A stretch of 64,000 nt of DNA from the NCBI GenBank assembly GCA_015143295.1, contig CM026568.1, positions 22,326,607 to 22,390,606 of the forward strand. Reading direction: 5' to 3'. The notes beneath the pieces were generated by a model. That model did not search any database. It saw only the letters and a program-made list of their open reading frames with translations, and was not told the origin of the DNA. This DNA comes from Tetracentron sinense (Eukaryota; Streptophyta; Magnoliopsida; Trochodendrales; Trochodendraceae). Both the position numbers and the translations under genes were made by a program. Positions 53,674 to 64,000 of the stretch are shown one piece after another (within the stretch, counting starts at the first letter, position 1; every line of letters begins with the position of its first letter).

Positions 53674-56600
53674 ATGGAGAGTAAGTTTTCCGGCAATGAT
53701 TCAGGCGGAAAGGCTATCACAGTTCCAGCAATCGTGCATCAGACAATAGAACTCATACAATCCGACGACCCCAATTCCAAAATTCAGGCGGCCAGAGAAA
53801 TCCGACGCCTCACCAAGACTTCTCAGAAATACCGTCGTCAGTTTTCCGGCGCAATCGAACCCCTCATTTCCATGCTTAGATCTGACTCCCTCGACTGTAA
53901 CGAAGCTGCCCTTCTCGCCCTCCTCAATCTCGCCGTTAAAGATGAAAAGTACGTTCTTTTATTTTATTTTTTCTTCCTTTTTATTTTAATCCATGTGCTG
54001 GTACGTTCTTTTATTTTATTTTTTCTTCCTTTTTATTTTAATCCATGTGCTGGTACGTTCTTTTATTTTATTTTTTTCTTCCTTTTTATTTTAATCCATG
54101 TGCTGGTCCATTAGGATTTATTGAGAATATCGGGGGTTTTTTTTTTTTTTTTTTTTGTGTTCGGAAAAGAGAGATTGATGTTTTATTGGTTTGGATGATG
54201 AGACTCAAAGGTGATTGTTCTTTGGTTCAGATGTAAATCTTTCAATTTCTCCCTTTTTTATCTTACTCTGCGTGGTAATAGAGATTCTGTTTTTTCTTTT
54301 CTCTTTTCTGATTTGTGGGTTATTTTGTTCTATCGGGCTGAAGAATTCGGGGATTTGGTAACCGACATATTTCTTCAATTGGGTTGATCGAATTCCGTCT
54401 GTTTGATTACAATAATTAGGATTACAAGAAGAAAGTAGGACGAGCTTAGAGACATGCAGAAAGTAGAAGAAACTGTTAATTGGGTAAATTGAATTACATA
54501 GTATGAACAGAGAACTCTCACCTTATATAGATTTCCAGGTAAACACAATATCTTCTAGCTCTTGCTCTGTTAATGGATAGAATGGTTGAAGCATAGCGAA
54601 AACAATAATTTTATTGCTTCGTAGGTACTTACTGACTATTTCAAAGAAAATACGAAAATACTTAAATTTTTATTTTTTTTCGTGTTAAACCCCCCTTATC
54701 GCGGTGTCCTTTCTGTTTATGAGTGACTGTGCCCTTAGAGCGTAACCAGTTTCTGTAGAAGATTAAAAATCAAATCACTCAGAGCAGTTAACGGTGCCCA
54801 GAACAGAAATGGGTCTCAAGGAAAAACAAAGGTGTATATGTGTCTGGTACAGAGGCGGAGCCATGATTTTCTTGTGTGTGTGTGGGGGGGGGGGGGGTTG
54901 CTAACAATGGTTGGTTGATAATGTCAGTAATTATTATTGATGGGTTTGTAAAGAATTATTAGGCAGATATTCTTAGTCCAGGGTTGTGGGGCGATTTTTT
55001 TTATTTTTTTTTAGGGCCACGTTTGTTGGCCATCTCGTCTATTTGTGTCTGTTTGTAAAGAATTTTTTTTTTCAAGTTAAGGGGTAGCTGCTCCCCATGG
55101 CTATGCCATCTTAAATAAAATAATATAGTGTAAACCGTAAAACTTAGCTCTCTTTTTTCAAGGTTGCCTTGCCAATATAAGTATATAACTATAAATTTAG
55201 TTTTTTCTCCCCTCAAAAGTTCAGGGGAGCTAGAGCCCCCAGCTGCCCCTGCCCCTAGGCTACACCTTGTAGTATCAACAAGTTTTTTTTTTTCAAAACT
55301 GTAACGGGGGATACAATCCCCCTAAGCTCCATGTGGCTCCGCCCCTGGTCTGGTATCCACAGCTTCATTTGAATTAGCCAAAGTTATTTTTATTATCTTT
55401 CTGTTTCTATATGTTAAGGAGGTTATGGTAGTCATCTTTTGTCTAGGTTTTAAGTCTCGGCCCAATCAACTTGGTTTGGAGGGGTCCTGATACAAGTGTC
55501 TGTTTACTCAGTCTTTGGATTTTATGGTCATATTAGTTTGGCACTAGACTTGGCCAAGTTGGGGTAGTTTCAGCTGAGTTGTGCCCAATTCATCTCAGTT
55601 TTGTGGTTTGCATACCAAAAACATTTCATTCTCTTTGCAGACCAAGAGCTGGAACTGCTAAACGAAGGAGCTAAGCAACATGAAACTCGAGTCAGCTCCT
55701 TTTATCATTTTAAATTGAATAAACAGGCAGTTGTTTTATTAACTCTATGTGGTTGGATGGAAGTGTTAACTACTAAGTACTCTTGTACTGATGGCAGTAA
55801 AGGGATCAGATGTATTAAGATGGCCTTGAAAAGGAAGGTTGGTCTCATCATTACAGGATATGGTCCTTGCGACTCCCGTCATCCAGTTTGCTTGAAACTG
55901 CCTTTTTTGCTGCTGGAGTCAATTTGATTTTGTCAAATCCAGTGTGGTTTATTGTTTGAGCAGTGTGCCTCCCTTTTCTTCACATTGCTTTGACCCATCA
56001 TGGAAAACTTTAGTTGTAGCCTCATTGAAGGTTTTTTTTTCAGTGGACCACCTTCCTAAATACAACTTCTGTTTCTCTATGGGTTGTCCTTCAGCTCCCA
56101 CATCTGCTAGCTTCTGTTTCTCTATGGGCAATAAGATTAGATGATGTAGAACTACTTCAAGAGGACTACTTACATGGTGTCTTGAGTGAATATGCTTTAC
56201 AGGATTTATTCCCTTAGCAAATGTATCCCAAAACATTAATAGCATGTGGATGCGTAGGAAGGAAGTGTTTCAGGAATAGATAGGTATAATTCTTAGCATG
56301 ATCTGAAGAGTTTGTGCAGGTTAGCACATTTACCAATAAATTCAACAGCCTTGTAATTCTATTAAGTGATATCTCTCTTTACTTTGGTCCTTGGGTCTAA
56401 GAGTCTTTTTTTTATCAGCTGAGTCTACGAATCTTTGGTTGCAGCACAGGAGTAATTATTTTAAATTTAGATCACAAGGATATAATGTTATCATGGTATT
56501 CAATATTCTGTCTGAATAAGTATGGTAATATGATGGTCCTTTTGTTATTTATTGCAGTATAAGAAATCAATCCGTCTGTTGGCTGCCAAGTAACCAATTG

Positions 56601-59600
56601 CCTACTGATGTAGCCCAGCGGTAGTTAGGGTTTAATTGAACTCGAGGAATATCTCAACTAATTTCAAGCTTTCTGAATTAAAATATTAAGGCTCAAAATA
56701 AGTGTGAAATTCAACCCTAATCTATCAAAGTAAATACAATAATTCAACTCCCAAAGGTTCAAAGCAAATCAACTTCAAAATACCCAATTTATTGGGTTGA
56801 CGAAAACTTAACAAGTTTTGTGAAATTGGGGAAATCTTCAATTCTTCAATAATATGCCCAATTAATCCAAACAAAACTCAATTCCATGAACAATAAACGG
56901 TTCGAAATATACTCTAGGGGCTAGGACTTTAAAATTTTAGATTTTGTTGAAAACCCTAATTTCGGCTATACTAGTGCAATTAAAGAAAAATCTGCAATTA
57001 ATTGTTCCTTGGAATAAATTGAAACAATTGAAAAAACAGATTTAATCAACTTATGATAATCTGAAATTCATGATAGAAAACAAAGTAAAATTACCTTGTA
57101 TGATCGATGGATGGGTGTAGGAAAACCGTGTACAATGCCAGTTAAATAGATGTTTGTTTCCTAGGGTTTTCAATGTGGGTTCCATCATGTAAGGCTGTAG
57201 AGAAGGAGAGAGGAAAAGAATTTTCCCAAATTGTCCATAATCAGCAGTGGATGAAGCCATTATTTATTGTGAATATATATATATACTAGTGGGCAGCAAG
57301 TGATAGAGATGAAGGGGAGAGAGATTGAGAAGAGAGACCCTAGTGAGGGCATTTCGATAAAAAAAAAATTAAGGAATATTTTGGGTATAGAAACTTGAGG
57401 GACATTTTGGATTAAAAAAAATTGTGAGAGACATGTTGGTTATTGAAATATGATGTTGGGACATTTTAAGAACCAAAAAGTTTTAGAGACATGTTGGGTA
57501 TAGCAAAGAAAGGGGGCGAGTGAAACCTTGTCGAGATGTTCTTCTTTCGGAGCATTTTGCCAAGAGAGCGAGGAGTCTGGTTATGCCACTGAGGTCACCA
57601 TGTGTCCCTTTTAACACTACTTAACCTTGATTAATATTGACCCACCCTATGGTTCACATCCTTGGTTTTTAGAAAAAAAAAATTTAGCCCATGGAGTTAA
57701 AAGAATTTTAATCAAGGTTTAAAAGAAATTAATATTTTTTTCTAAAAACCAAGAATAAGTGGTTGATGTAGGTGGGTGGGGAGCTCGGGCTTTTCCTGGT
57801 CAAGTTTACGCACGTGTAAACTTTTCCTTGGTGTAGTCCGGTTTGTTTTTCCTTATGTTTCCCTTTCCTTTTTTTTCATAAAGCTTATTTTGCCGATCAA
57901 AAATAAAAAAGTGGTTGAACCCTAAGGGTCGGCAAATCTTAACCACAATTGGAGTCCCGTTACGCCCTTGAGGTTGTCATATTTCTCTTTTGACACCCCT
58001 TTACTGTGTTTAAGATTCATCTACCCCTAGAGCTCACCCAGTGTTATAAATCTTGTTCTCGAATTTTTATCAGCCGAAGTTTTTCTCGGGAGATTTTCAA
58101 ATCTGAATTTTTTTCGAGTATTTCTCGCCTAAATCTCAACAATGATTAAAAAAATAGATATAAATATCAGTAAGTTATAAATTCATAAAATCAACAACAT
58201 TGTGTATTTCTCATGAAATTTTTAAAATCTCAGCTAAATCTCGTGATATATACGGGATAAAAATAGAAAATCATATTTCTCGCGAGAGTTTTAAAATATC
58301 GCGATAAAAATGGAGTTTTAAACTTTAGATGTTTTTCTCGATTTTTCTCTGGAGAAATTGGGTATTTCTCGGGAGATTTGTAACAATAAGTTCACCCACC
58401 TATCCAACCCTAGTTAAAATTCACTATTTCCTACAATTTAATTTTTTTTCTAAAATCCAATGATAAGTGGGTGAACCTTAGGTGTGGGTGAATCTTAACC
58501 ACAGTTAAAGAGTGTTAAAACTTAAAAGGGATACATGGCTACCTCAGTGGTGTAACTAGACCCCAAGAAGTCCAGTTATAACCATAGAGAATTTCAAGGC
58601 GAATTGATAAATGAGTGGGGTAATATCTGAATTAAGCAAACATTTAATTAAGTGTTTGGCTTATATAATGATTATGATTATGATAAGGGTAGTTTGGGAA
58701 TTTTGCAAAATTCCATCTACATTTTCAAGGGCTCATTATGCATAGGGTAGTTTTGGAATTTTGCAAAATTTTATCACATTTTTAAGGGCTCATTATGCAA
58801 AGGGTAATTTTGGAATTACAAAAGATTCAATCAACGTTTTGAACATGAGGAATTTTCTTTATACATATATATTGAGAGAGAGAGAGATTTATTCTCCAGG
58901 TTGAGACAATGGCACAACAAGCAGTCCGATGGAGGAACTCTTGGCTGATTTTAGAGGGTTTTGGTCCCTACTTCTGACCCATTATCTCCATGTTATTGTT
59001 CATACCATTTGGAGACAGACACCAAAAGCTTGTATGCGTCTTTGTCACACCTATTTTTGGATAGTATAACCATGCAAACAAATGGTGCCTATAACTTTAC
59101 CTCTTTCCCGGACTGGAACTAAAATGATTAAAACAAACAGTTTAACATGGTGAACGTTTAAACAAGAAATTTGTTTAACATACAAGTCTGCGATCAGGGT
59201 ACTCAAGACCAATTGACTGGCGTAGACAGTAGTAATGATGCTAGGTTGGAGCCTGTCATTTTTGTAACTTTGTTATGCTTAGAAGAGCAGTTCATCTTGG
59301 TTCTGCATTCAACACCTTCTCTGATGGGAAGCAATGTCTTCCTGTCTATCTGTGAGTCAAATAATTTTTGTAATACCAAAACACAGAGAAGAAATTGTAA
59401 GAAAATTAAGAATAATCACCACACCGATATTCACACTTAGCGGGAAGGCGTTGCTTACCAGCATTCTCCCGCCAATGGAAACAGTACTTTACTTGCTGTG
59501 GCCTCAATTTAACCTGGTCTTCAGCGTGGCTGAAAACCAATCAGATGGTGAGAGTTATGAGTTCTTATTATTTCAGCATCCCATATGTTTTAGACCTTGC

Positions 59601-60641
59601 AGGTCATTCTCACAGGTTACACAAGCTAACAGTTAGATTTAACATGCTTATTTGTATATCCATCTTGATTTTGAATATTTTCAGGTTTAACTGCAGTACC
59701 ACTGCTTAAGGCTTTAATGCTCCGTTCACTGTGCTAGGCTTGATTTCAGATTTTTCTTACTCTGTGATTTTATTTTTCTTTCTTACAGGAACAAGATCTA
59801 CATTGTTGATGCTGGTGCCCTCGAACCACTTATCAATTTTCTTCAGTCGCAGAGTTCAAATTTACGGGAATATGCAACTGCAGCTTTGCTCACCCTATCT
59901 GCTTCTGCCATCAACAAGCCAACCATAAGTGCCTCCGGTGCCATCCCTCTCCTTGTCAAAATTCTTAGAGACGGAAGCTCACAAGCTAAGGTTGATGCAG
60001 TGATGGCTCTTTACAACCTCTCCACACTCCAAGAAAACCTCAGCATGATTCTTGCAGCAAATGCTATCCCTCCTCTGATTAACTTGCTTAAGGTCTGCAA
60101 GAAATCTTCAAAGACAACCGAGAAGTGCAGCGCACTCTTAGAGTCTTTGTTGGGTTTCGATGAGGGGAGGACGGCATTGACATCTGAAGAGGGTGGAGTG
60201 CTCACAGTGGTTGAAGTGCTCGAAAATGGGTCGCTGCAAAGCAGAGAGCATGCAGTTAGTGCACTTCTGACAATGTGTGAGAGTGACCGGTGTAGGTATA
60301 GGGAACCGATTCTTAGTGAAGGTGTCATCCCCGGGCTTCTTGAGCTCACTGTCCAGGGGACACCCAAATCTCAGTCAAAAGCGCATACACTCTTGCGGCT
60401 ATTGAGAGATTCTCCTTACCCAAGATCTGAATTCCAAGCTGACACGCTGGAGAATATTGTTTCCAACATTGTCTCTCAGATTGATGGTGAAGATCGAAGC
60501 GGAAAAGCAAAAAAGATGCTAGCCGAGATGGTGCAAGTTAGCATGGAGCAGAGTTTGAGACACTTGCAGAAACGGGCTCTAGTATGCACCCCAACTGATC
60601 TGCCTCTCACTAGTTGTACATCCGAAGTTACTTTAAAATGA
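53674..60641 (+). CDS. ARM-repeat protein, U-box-4-like family, no U-box
   Basis: Two exons, 53674-53948 and 59789-60641, join in frame (GATGAAAA|GTACGT donor, TTCTTACAG acceptor) to give 375 residues. The protein starts MESKFSGNDSGGKAITVPA and is armadillo repeats almost throughout. Repeats begin near residue 18; examples are SGAIEPLISMLRSDSLDCNE, DAGALEPLINFLQSQSSNLR, SGAIPLLVKILRDGSSQAKV and EGVIPGLLELTVQGTPKSQS. Each has the GAIPxLVxLL type core with LxNLS. A basic tail, EQSLRHLQKRAL, ends the fold. It belongs to the plant group of about 350-residue proteins named U-box domain-containing protein 4-like after their ARM region; no U-box is present, so no E3 ligase activity is expected. ARM folds act as protein-binding scaffolds; the partner is not known from this sequence. 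The first ATG follows (CT)n leader sequence. The 5.8 kb intron is unusual. No stop or frameshift interrupts the exons. Confidence 0.92.
53949..54105 (+). repeat. Triplicated 52 bp unit carrying the 5' splice site
   Basis: Units at 53949-54000, 54001-54052 and 54053-54105 are identical except for one extra T in the third. Each begins GTACGTTCTTTTATTTTATT and ends CCATGTGCTG, so the intron donor GTACGT occurs three times at 52-base spacing. Use of the second or third donor would add 52 or 104 bases to exon 1 and shift the frame of exon 2. The duplication starts exactly at the exon-intron border. Confidence 0.95.
54850..55347. mobile_element. hAT element, CAGGGGCGGAGC family, in the ARM gene intron
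   Basis: The left end CAGAGGCGGAGCCATGATTT and right end CATGTGGCTCCGCCCCTG are inverted. The 8 bp flanks GTCTGGTA (54842-54849 and 55348-55355) are identical. A (GT)n-G14 tract is at 54872-54897. At 498 bases it is a short internal-deletion derivative. It may be recent, since its duplication is perfect. Confidence 0.9.
57585..57960. repeat. Family A copy in the ARM gene intron
   Basis: GTCACCATGTGTCCCTTTTA, CTTAACCTTGATTAATATTG and the mirrored CTAAGGGTCGGCAAATCTTA then ACCACAATTGGAG arms identify family A. A further arm, AATCTTAACCACAGTTAAAG, is at 58490-58510, after the MITE. Confidence 0.55.
58039..58388. mobile_element. hAT-type MITE with CAGTGTTATAAATC end
   Basis: The left end CAGTGTTATAAATCTTG and right end AGATTTGTAACAATA are inverted. 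Flanks AGCTCACC (58031-58038) and AGTTCACC (58389-58396) differ at one base. The interior repeats TTTCTCG/CGAGAAA many times. It splits a family A copy. Confidence 0.75.
58687..58828. repeat. Tandem repeat, about 58 bp unit
   Basis: GGGTAGTTTGGGAATTTTGC at 58687 recurs at 58745 and, truncated, at 58802, each with AAGGGCTCATTATGCA near the end. It lies in the ARM gene intron. Confidence 0.8.
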
Positions 60642-61170
60642 TTGTTTCAGTTGTTGGCTATGTCTTTCTTGAGGAATGTGGAAATAAGATATAGAAAAGA
60701 ATGCCAGTCCAGGCCGTCATGGTATCGGGCGACTGGTAAGTGTCGTCACAGTTAAGCGTAGTTTTTTTTCTCGTTGGTTTGTACAATAAGAGCTGTATGA
60801 ATTGTTATACAATCATTAAATGATTTTGTTACTGTCTCTTTTATTCTCCCAATCGGTTGGCTATCTCAAATGCCCCAACTCCATTGCCATAATCCTTCAA
60901 TAAATTGCATTTCCTTTGGATGATATTTTTTGTTCTTGATTGCCCATCAAAAGAATGCAGTTTTTGATTGCACTGTTCAGATTCCAAATATTGGACTGTC
61001 ATTGTGATTTTGTGAGGAAGTATGCTTGCAAATAACGTGGTCAAGTTACTCCTATCAGGCCGAGTTAAAAACAGCATAACCCCATCAGCATGCACACACT
61101 TGTAGGTCCTACAATGAGTAATGGACAAAGGCTCTTGATGAATATATGACGGTTTGTGGTTTGCAGTGAT
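60642..61170 (+). other. 3' flank of the ARM gene
   Basis: AT-rich 3' region. AATAAG and ACAATCATTAAATG stretches near 60785-60820 could serve as poly(A) signals, but none is certain. No further gene. Confidence 0.4.
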
Positions 61171-61177
61171 ACATTAT

Positions 61178-61577
61178 GGGGCGTTTGGATTGGATTTTAT
61201 TAGCTAAAAATTAATTCTGATAAATTAGATTTTATAAAATAAATTGTCAAATAATTATTTTTTTCAAATAATAGTGCTCGGGGAATACAAGTTGAGTTTA
61301 TCATCTTATGATAAATTAGATTTTGTAAAATAAATTGTCAAATAATTATTTTTCAAATAATAGTGTTCGGGGAATACAAGTTAAGTCTATCATCTTATGA
61401 TAAATTAGATTTTGTCAAATAATTATTTTTTCAAATAATAGTGTTCGGGAGAATACAAGTTGAGTCTATCATCTTCGTATTCCCCAAACACTATTATTTG
61501 AAAAAGTGATTGTTTGACAATTAATTTTACAAAATCAATTTTATCAAAATTGATTTTTGTGCTAATAAAACCCAATA
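61178..61577. mobile_element. MITE with an internal tandem triplication
   Basis: GGGGCGTTTGGATTGGATTT then TATTAGC at the left is matched by GCTAATAAAACCCAATAAG at the right. Between them, a unit starting GATAAATTAGATTTTGTAAA repeats at 61219, 61310 and 61399 (91, 89 and about 76 bases), each with TAGTGTTCGGGGAATACAAG. The right part continues with the inverted TGTATTC/CCAAACACTA type sequence, so the repeats amplify part of the left arm. Confidence 0.75.
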
Positions 61578-61889
61578 AGATGTTCAAGAGTTTATCTGAA
61601 AGAGGTTTCTCAAAAAAATTAGGGCTTTTAAGCTAAGAGAATTCTTTGGTTCCTTTACATCATAGTCATCATTTTTTTGGGTACATGCCATGCTGTTCGG
61701 CGGCAGCGATCCCGATTTGCTTGGTATTTGTTCTAGTTAGTGAGGCAAACTCATTTTAAGGACTCGAAACATTGGTCTCCTCGATGTGACGGATACAACT
61801 CTAATATCTGATGACAAGGCAGCCATCATAGTCATCAATCTAAACCATCTAAATTTTGGTAAATGTATGCAGTATTGATGATCACATCG

Positions 61890-62080
61890 ATCAAGGTGGG
61901 CGCTCAGCATCCACACACCATCCAACATGTGGCGATAAAAAAGGAGAAGTCATTTCATTTTCTTCTCATGTTTTTTACTTCTCCCCACTTGATATCTCTC
62001 CTCATTTTTATCGTCACATGTAAGATGGTATGTGAATGCCCGACCTCGAGCGTCCATCAGAGATAATCTGAAGCCCATAC
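61890..62080. repeat. Inverted repeat related to 19889-20186
   Basis: AACATGTGGCGATAAAAAAG and TTTTTATCGTCACATGT pair, with AGAAGTCATTTCATTTTC and ACTTCTCCCCACTTGATATC in common with 19889-20186. Boundaries are not resolved. Confidence 0.5.
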
Positions 62081-62089
62081 ATCGCACGT

Positions 62090-62345
62090 TATACACATAC
62101 AATAAGAGTGTATCTTATTCAATTGTGATTGAATTTGGATTGTTCAATCACACTAATAGAGTCCCCCTTTTAATCTTGATTAAGAAATTTTAACTTTTAA
62201 GTTAATTTTTATAATATTTTTTTCCTAAAAACCAAGATTAAAGTGTTGAACCCAAAGGGTTTGTGAATCTTAACCACATTTAATAAAGATTAAAAGAGAC
62301 ACACGTTGACGTGTGGGTGCGATTGAACTCGATGCGAATTCAACT
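62090..62345. repeat. Family A copy
   Basis: The arms TTTAATCTTGATTAAG and GTGAATCTTAACCACATTTA then GACACACGTTGACGTGTGGG lie between TTCAATCACACTAAT-type and TGCGATTGAACTCG edges. No duplication is resolved. Confidence 0.5.
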
Positions 62346-62393
62346 CGTATAATAATAGATATAACATTGTGGCGGAAGTAGGTCAAGATACCA

Positions 62394-63781
62394 AGAGATC
62401 GAATCACAACCAAACACGATTGAATTCACAGAGAATTCAATCGCTCTCACAGGTCAACACATGTCCCCTTCAACCCTTATTAACTATGGTTAAGATTCTC
62501 TTCCTCGAGGGGTGAGGGGATCGCATGGTGTGGGGTTTTGGAAGGGGATTATGGCTAATGCTGAGTTGGTGGTTCCCTTTTTTAGCTATCGGGCAGGAAG
62601 AAAGTCGGAGATTAGATTCTGGAAGGATATTTGGTCAGGTCACACAAGCCTTATGGATGATTTTGATACCCTTTAAGTCCTTTCAGCAGACAAGGAGGCT
62701 CTTGTGGAGGATATGTACGAGAGAAGTTCAGAGGGAGTTGTCTGGTGCCCAAGGATGCGGCGGGATCTCAATGACTGGGAAATTGCTGATCTCTCTTGCC
62801 TTTTGGAGCACATTTCTTCAACAGCTATCAGTCCAAAGGTTAGGGATTGCCGAAGATGGTCTAGGAGCAGCCATGGTCGGTTCTCAGTCAAGATCCTTTA
62901 TCAGTCCTTGTCTCCGTCTTCGAGGGGGTCGTTTCCTAATAGAATAGTGTCGAAGTCCAGAGTTTCCTCTAAGGTCTCCTTTTTTGTATGGATTGCAACT
63001 TTGGACAAAATCAGGATAGGGGATCATTTGCAACACAGAGGATGGAGCATGGCCAATAGGTGTATTATGTGCCTCCAAGCAGAAGAGACGGTGGATCATC
63101 TTCTTGTGCACTGCCCAGTTGTGGCCGAGGTATGTAGCTTCTTCTTATTCTCGTATGGGGGTGGCTTGGGTGTTCCCTTCATCTTTTTGCCTCCTTCTAG
63201 AGTGTTGGTGGTGGGGAAGTGGGGAGGGTGTATGAGAGATGATTTGGGGAGTCTTTCCTGCATCTATCTCCTAGTCATTATGGAAAGAGAGAAATCAACG
63301 AACGTTTGAAGATGTATCGAATTCAGTGCCCCAAATTTGTAACCGTACAAGGATGGCAGTCTTGGAGTGGACAGGGTTACACTTCACTTGGGAGGACATT
63401 CAAGGCATTGTGTAGCATCCTTATGTTCCTTTTGTAGTAGTTGGGGAGCGTTGAGTTTATTTTTTTGTAAACTTGGCGGCTTTTGTAGCTTTCCTATTGG
63501 TAGTCTTTCTTTAATAAGATGAGTTATTGATAAAAATAAAAAAAAAAATCTAACCTTAGTTTTTTGGAAAAAAAAAACATTCACCTTAGGAGTTAAAAAT
63601 TATTAACCAAAGTTAAATATTTTCATAATATATATTTCAAACAACTAAGGTTAGATTATTGAACATTAGGGGTTAGAGGAGCTTAACCATGGTTAATATG
63701 GGTTAAAGGGGACACATGTTGACCTATGGGAGCGATTGAACTCTCCCTGAATTCAATCACAATTGGCTGTGATTCGATCTT
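62394..63781. mobile_element. Family A element split by a LINE fragment
   Basis: It starts AGAGATCGAATCACAACCAA and ends ATTGGCTGTGATTCGATCTT, a clear inverted repeat. Flanks AGATACCA (62386-62393) and AGATATCA (63782-63789) differ at one base, an 8 bp duplication. This indicates that family A is hAT-like. Between TTAAGATTC and AATCTAACC, a LINE fragment of about 1 kb is inserted. Confidence 0.8.
62520..63550 (+). pseudogene. LINE 3' fragment with reverse transcriptase zinc-binding domain
   Basis: In one frame from about 62524 it reads FWKGIMANAELVVPFFSY, FWKDIWSGHTSLMDDF, then a TAA near 62670. It continues with CRRWSRSSHGRFSVKILYQS, KVSFFVWIATLDKIRIGDHL and CIMCLQAEETVDHLLVHCPV, the zinc-binding (zf-RVT) domain of plant L1 LINEs. 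The stop is at 63307-63309. The 3' end is TTGATAAAAATAAAAAAAAAA at about 63530-63548, a poly(A)-like tail. It is 5'-truncated, as is usual for LINEs, and dead. It inserted into the family A element 62394-63781. Confidence 0.82.
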
Positions 63782-63799
63782 AGATATCAATTATGAGAG

Positions 63800-64000
63800 A
63801 CTAGACCTTGTCCAATTGCGAGAGTTCAATCGTACTCACAAAGCCTAGAAGTTTTAAACACTAGGGTTAGGATTTTTTAATATATATTTTTTCTAAAAAT
63901 CAAGGTTAAATTATTTAACTCTAAGAGTTCATAAATTTTATTTATAGTTAATAGAGTTAAAAGGGACAAGTGTTGACTTCTGGGTGTGATTTTAATCGCG
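63800..64000. repeat. Family A copy, cut by the window end
   Basis: TTGCGAGAGTTCAATCGTAC then a TTGACTTCTGGGTGTGATTT edge, with arms ACTCTAAGAGTTCATAAATT and TTATAGTTAATAGAG. The right end lies beyond the window. Confidence 0.5.

Larger units (their letters stand above)
54106..59788 (+). other. Remainder of the long intron of the ARM gene
   Basis: It holds the hAT element at 54850-55347, family A arms (57585-57960), a MITE at 58039-58388, tandem repeats at 58687-58828 and a GAGA tract at about 58875. 56590-57280 is unidentified AT-rich sequence. Frames at 55601-55927 and 59171-59636 are not protein-like and have no clear exon borders. Nothing suggests a nested gene. Confidence 0.6.

Noticed and set aside
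55601..55927. 108-codon open frame in the ARM gene intron as an extra exon
   Set aside because: Including it would break the ARM frame. The direct junction of 53948 to 59789 gives a continuous ARM repeat.

Overview
The window is nuclear DNA of a flowering plant. The evidence is GT-AG introns, two plant-type genes, tRNA-iMet-primed Ty1/copia elements, a Helitron, and a dense mix of hAT-, Mutator- and PIF-like non-autonomous DNA elements. It is AT-rich and mostly transposon-derived. I cannot name the species: nothing looks grass-like, and a woody dicot or early-diverging angiosperm is only a guess.

Only two host genes are supported. At 23634-25104 (+) lies a five-exon bHLH gene of the root-hair-defective RSL class I (RHD6/RSL1-like) group. 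Its exon structure and bHLH domain are recognisable, but an in-frame TGA lies just before the DNA-binding region, so as written it is a nonsense allele or young pseudogene. At 53674-60641 (+) lies an intact two-exon gene for an armadillo-repeat protein of the U-box-4-like family that lacks a U-box. Its 5.8 kb intron begins with a 52 bp repeat that carries the 5' splice site three times, and it holds an hAT insertion.

The rest is layered transposon sequence. 1-945 is a tandem array built from one half of a palindromic repeat, called family A here (core GTGAATCTTAACCACAG). 2629-4397 is a three-deep nest of inverted-repeat elements. 6259-8722 is a non-autonomous Helitron with captured exon sequence and a MITE inside it. 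10684-14471 holds an LTR-like piece and several hAT elements. 25796-34362 is a decayed Ty1/copia element on the minus strand. It is split in its reverse transcriptase by a second, gag-only copia element (27113-30043), and one of its LTRs is split by a Mutator-type MITE. 34449-36464 is an LTR-like sequence split by an hAT element, followed by LINE RNase H remnants. 42605-46102 is a non-autonomous copia element with a perfect TSD that split a Mutator-type MITE. 47233-48705 is another hAT. The right end is more family A repeats, one of them split by a 3' LINE fragment.

The two host genes show no functional link. The main value of the window is a readable insertion history, because many target-site duplications (TSDs) are perfect or nearly so, plus two gene-level oddities: the bHLH nonsense codon and the triplicated splice donor.
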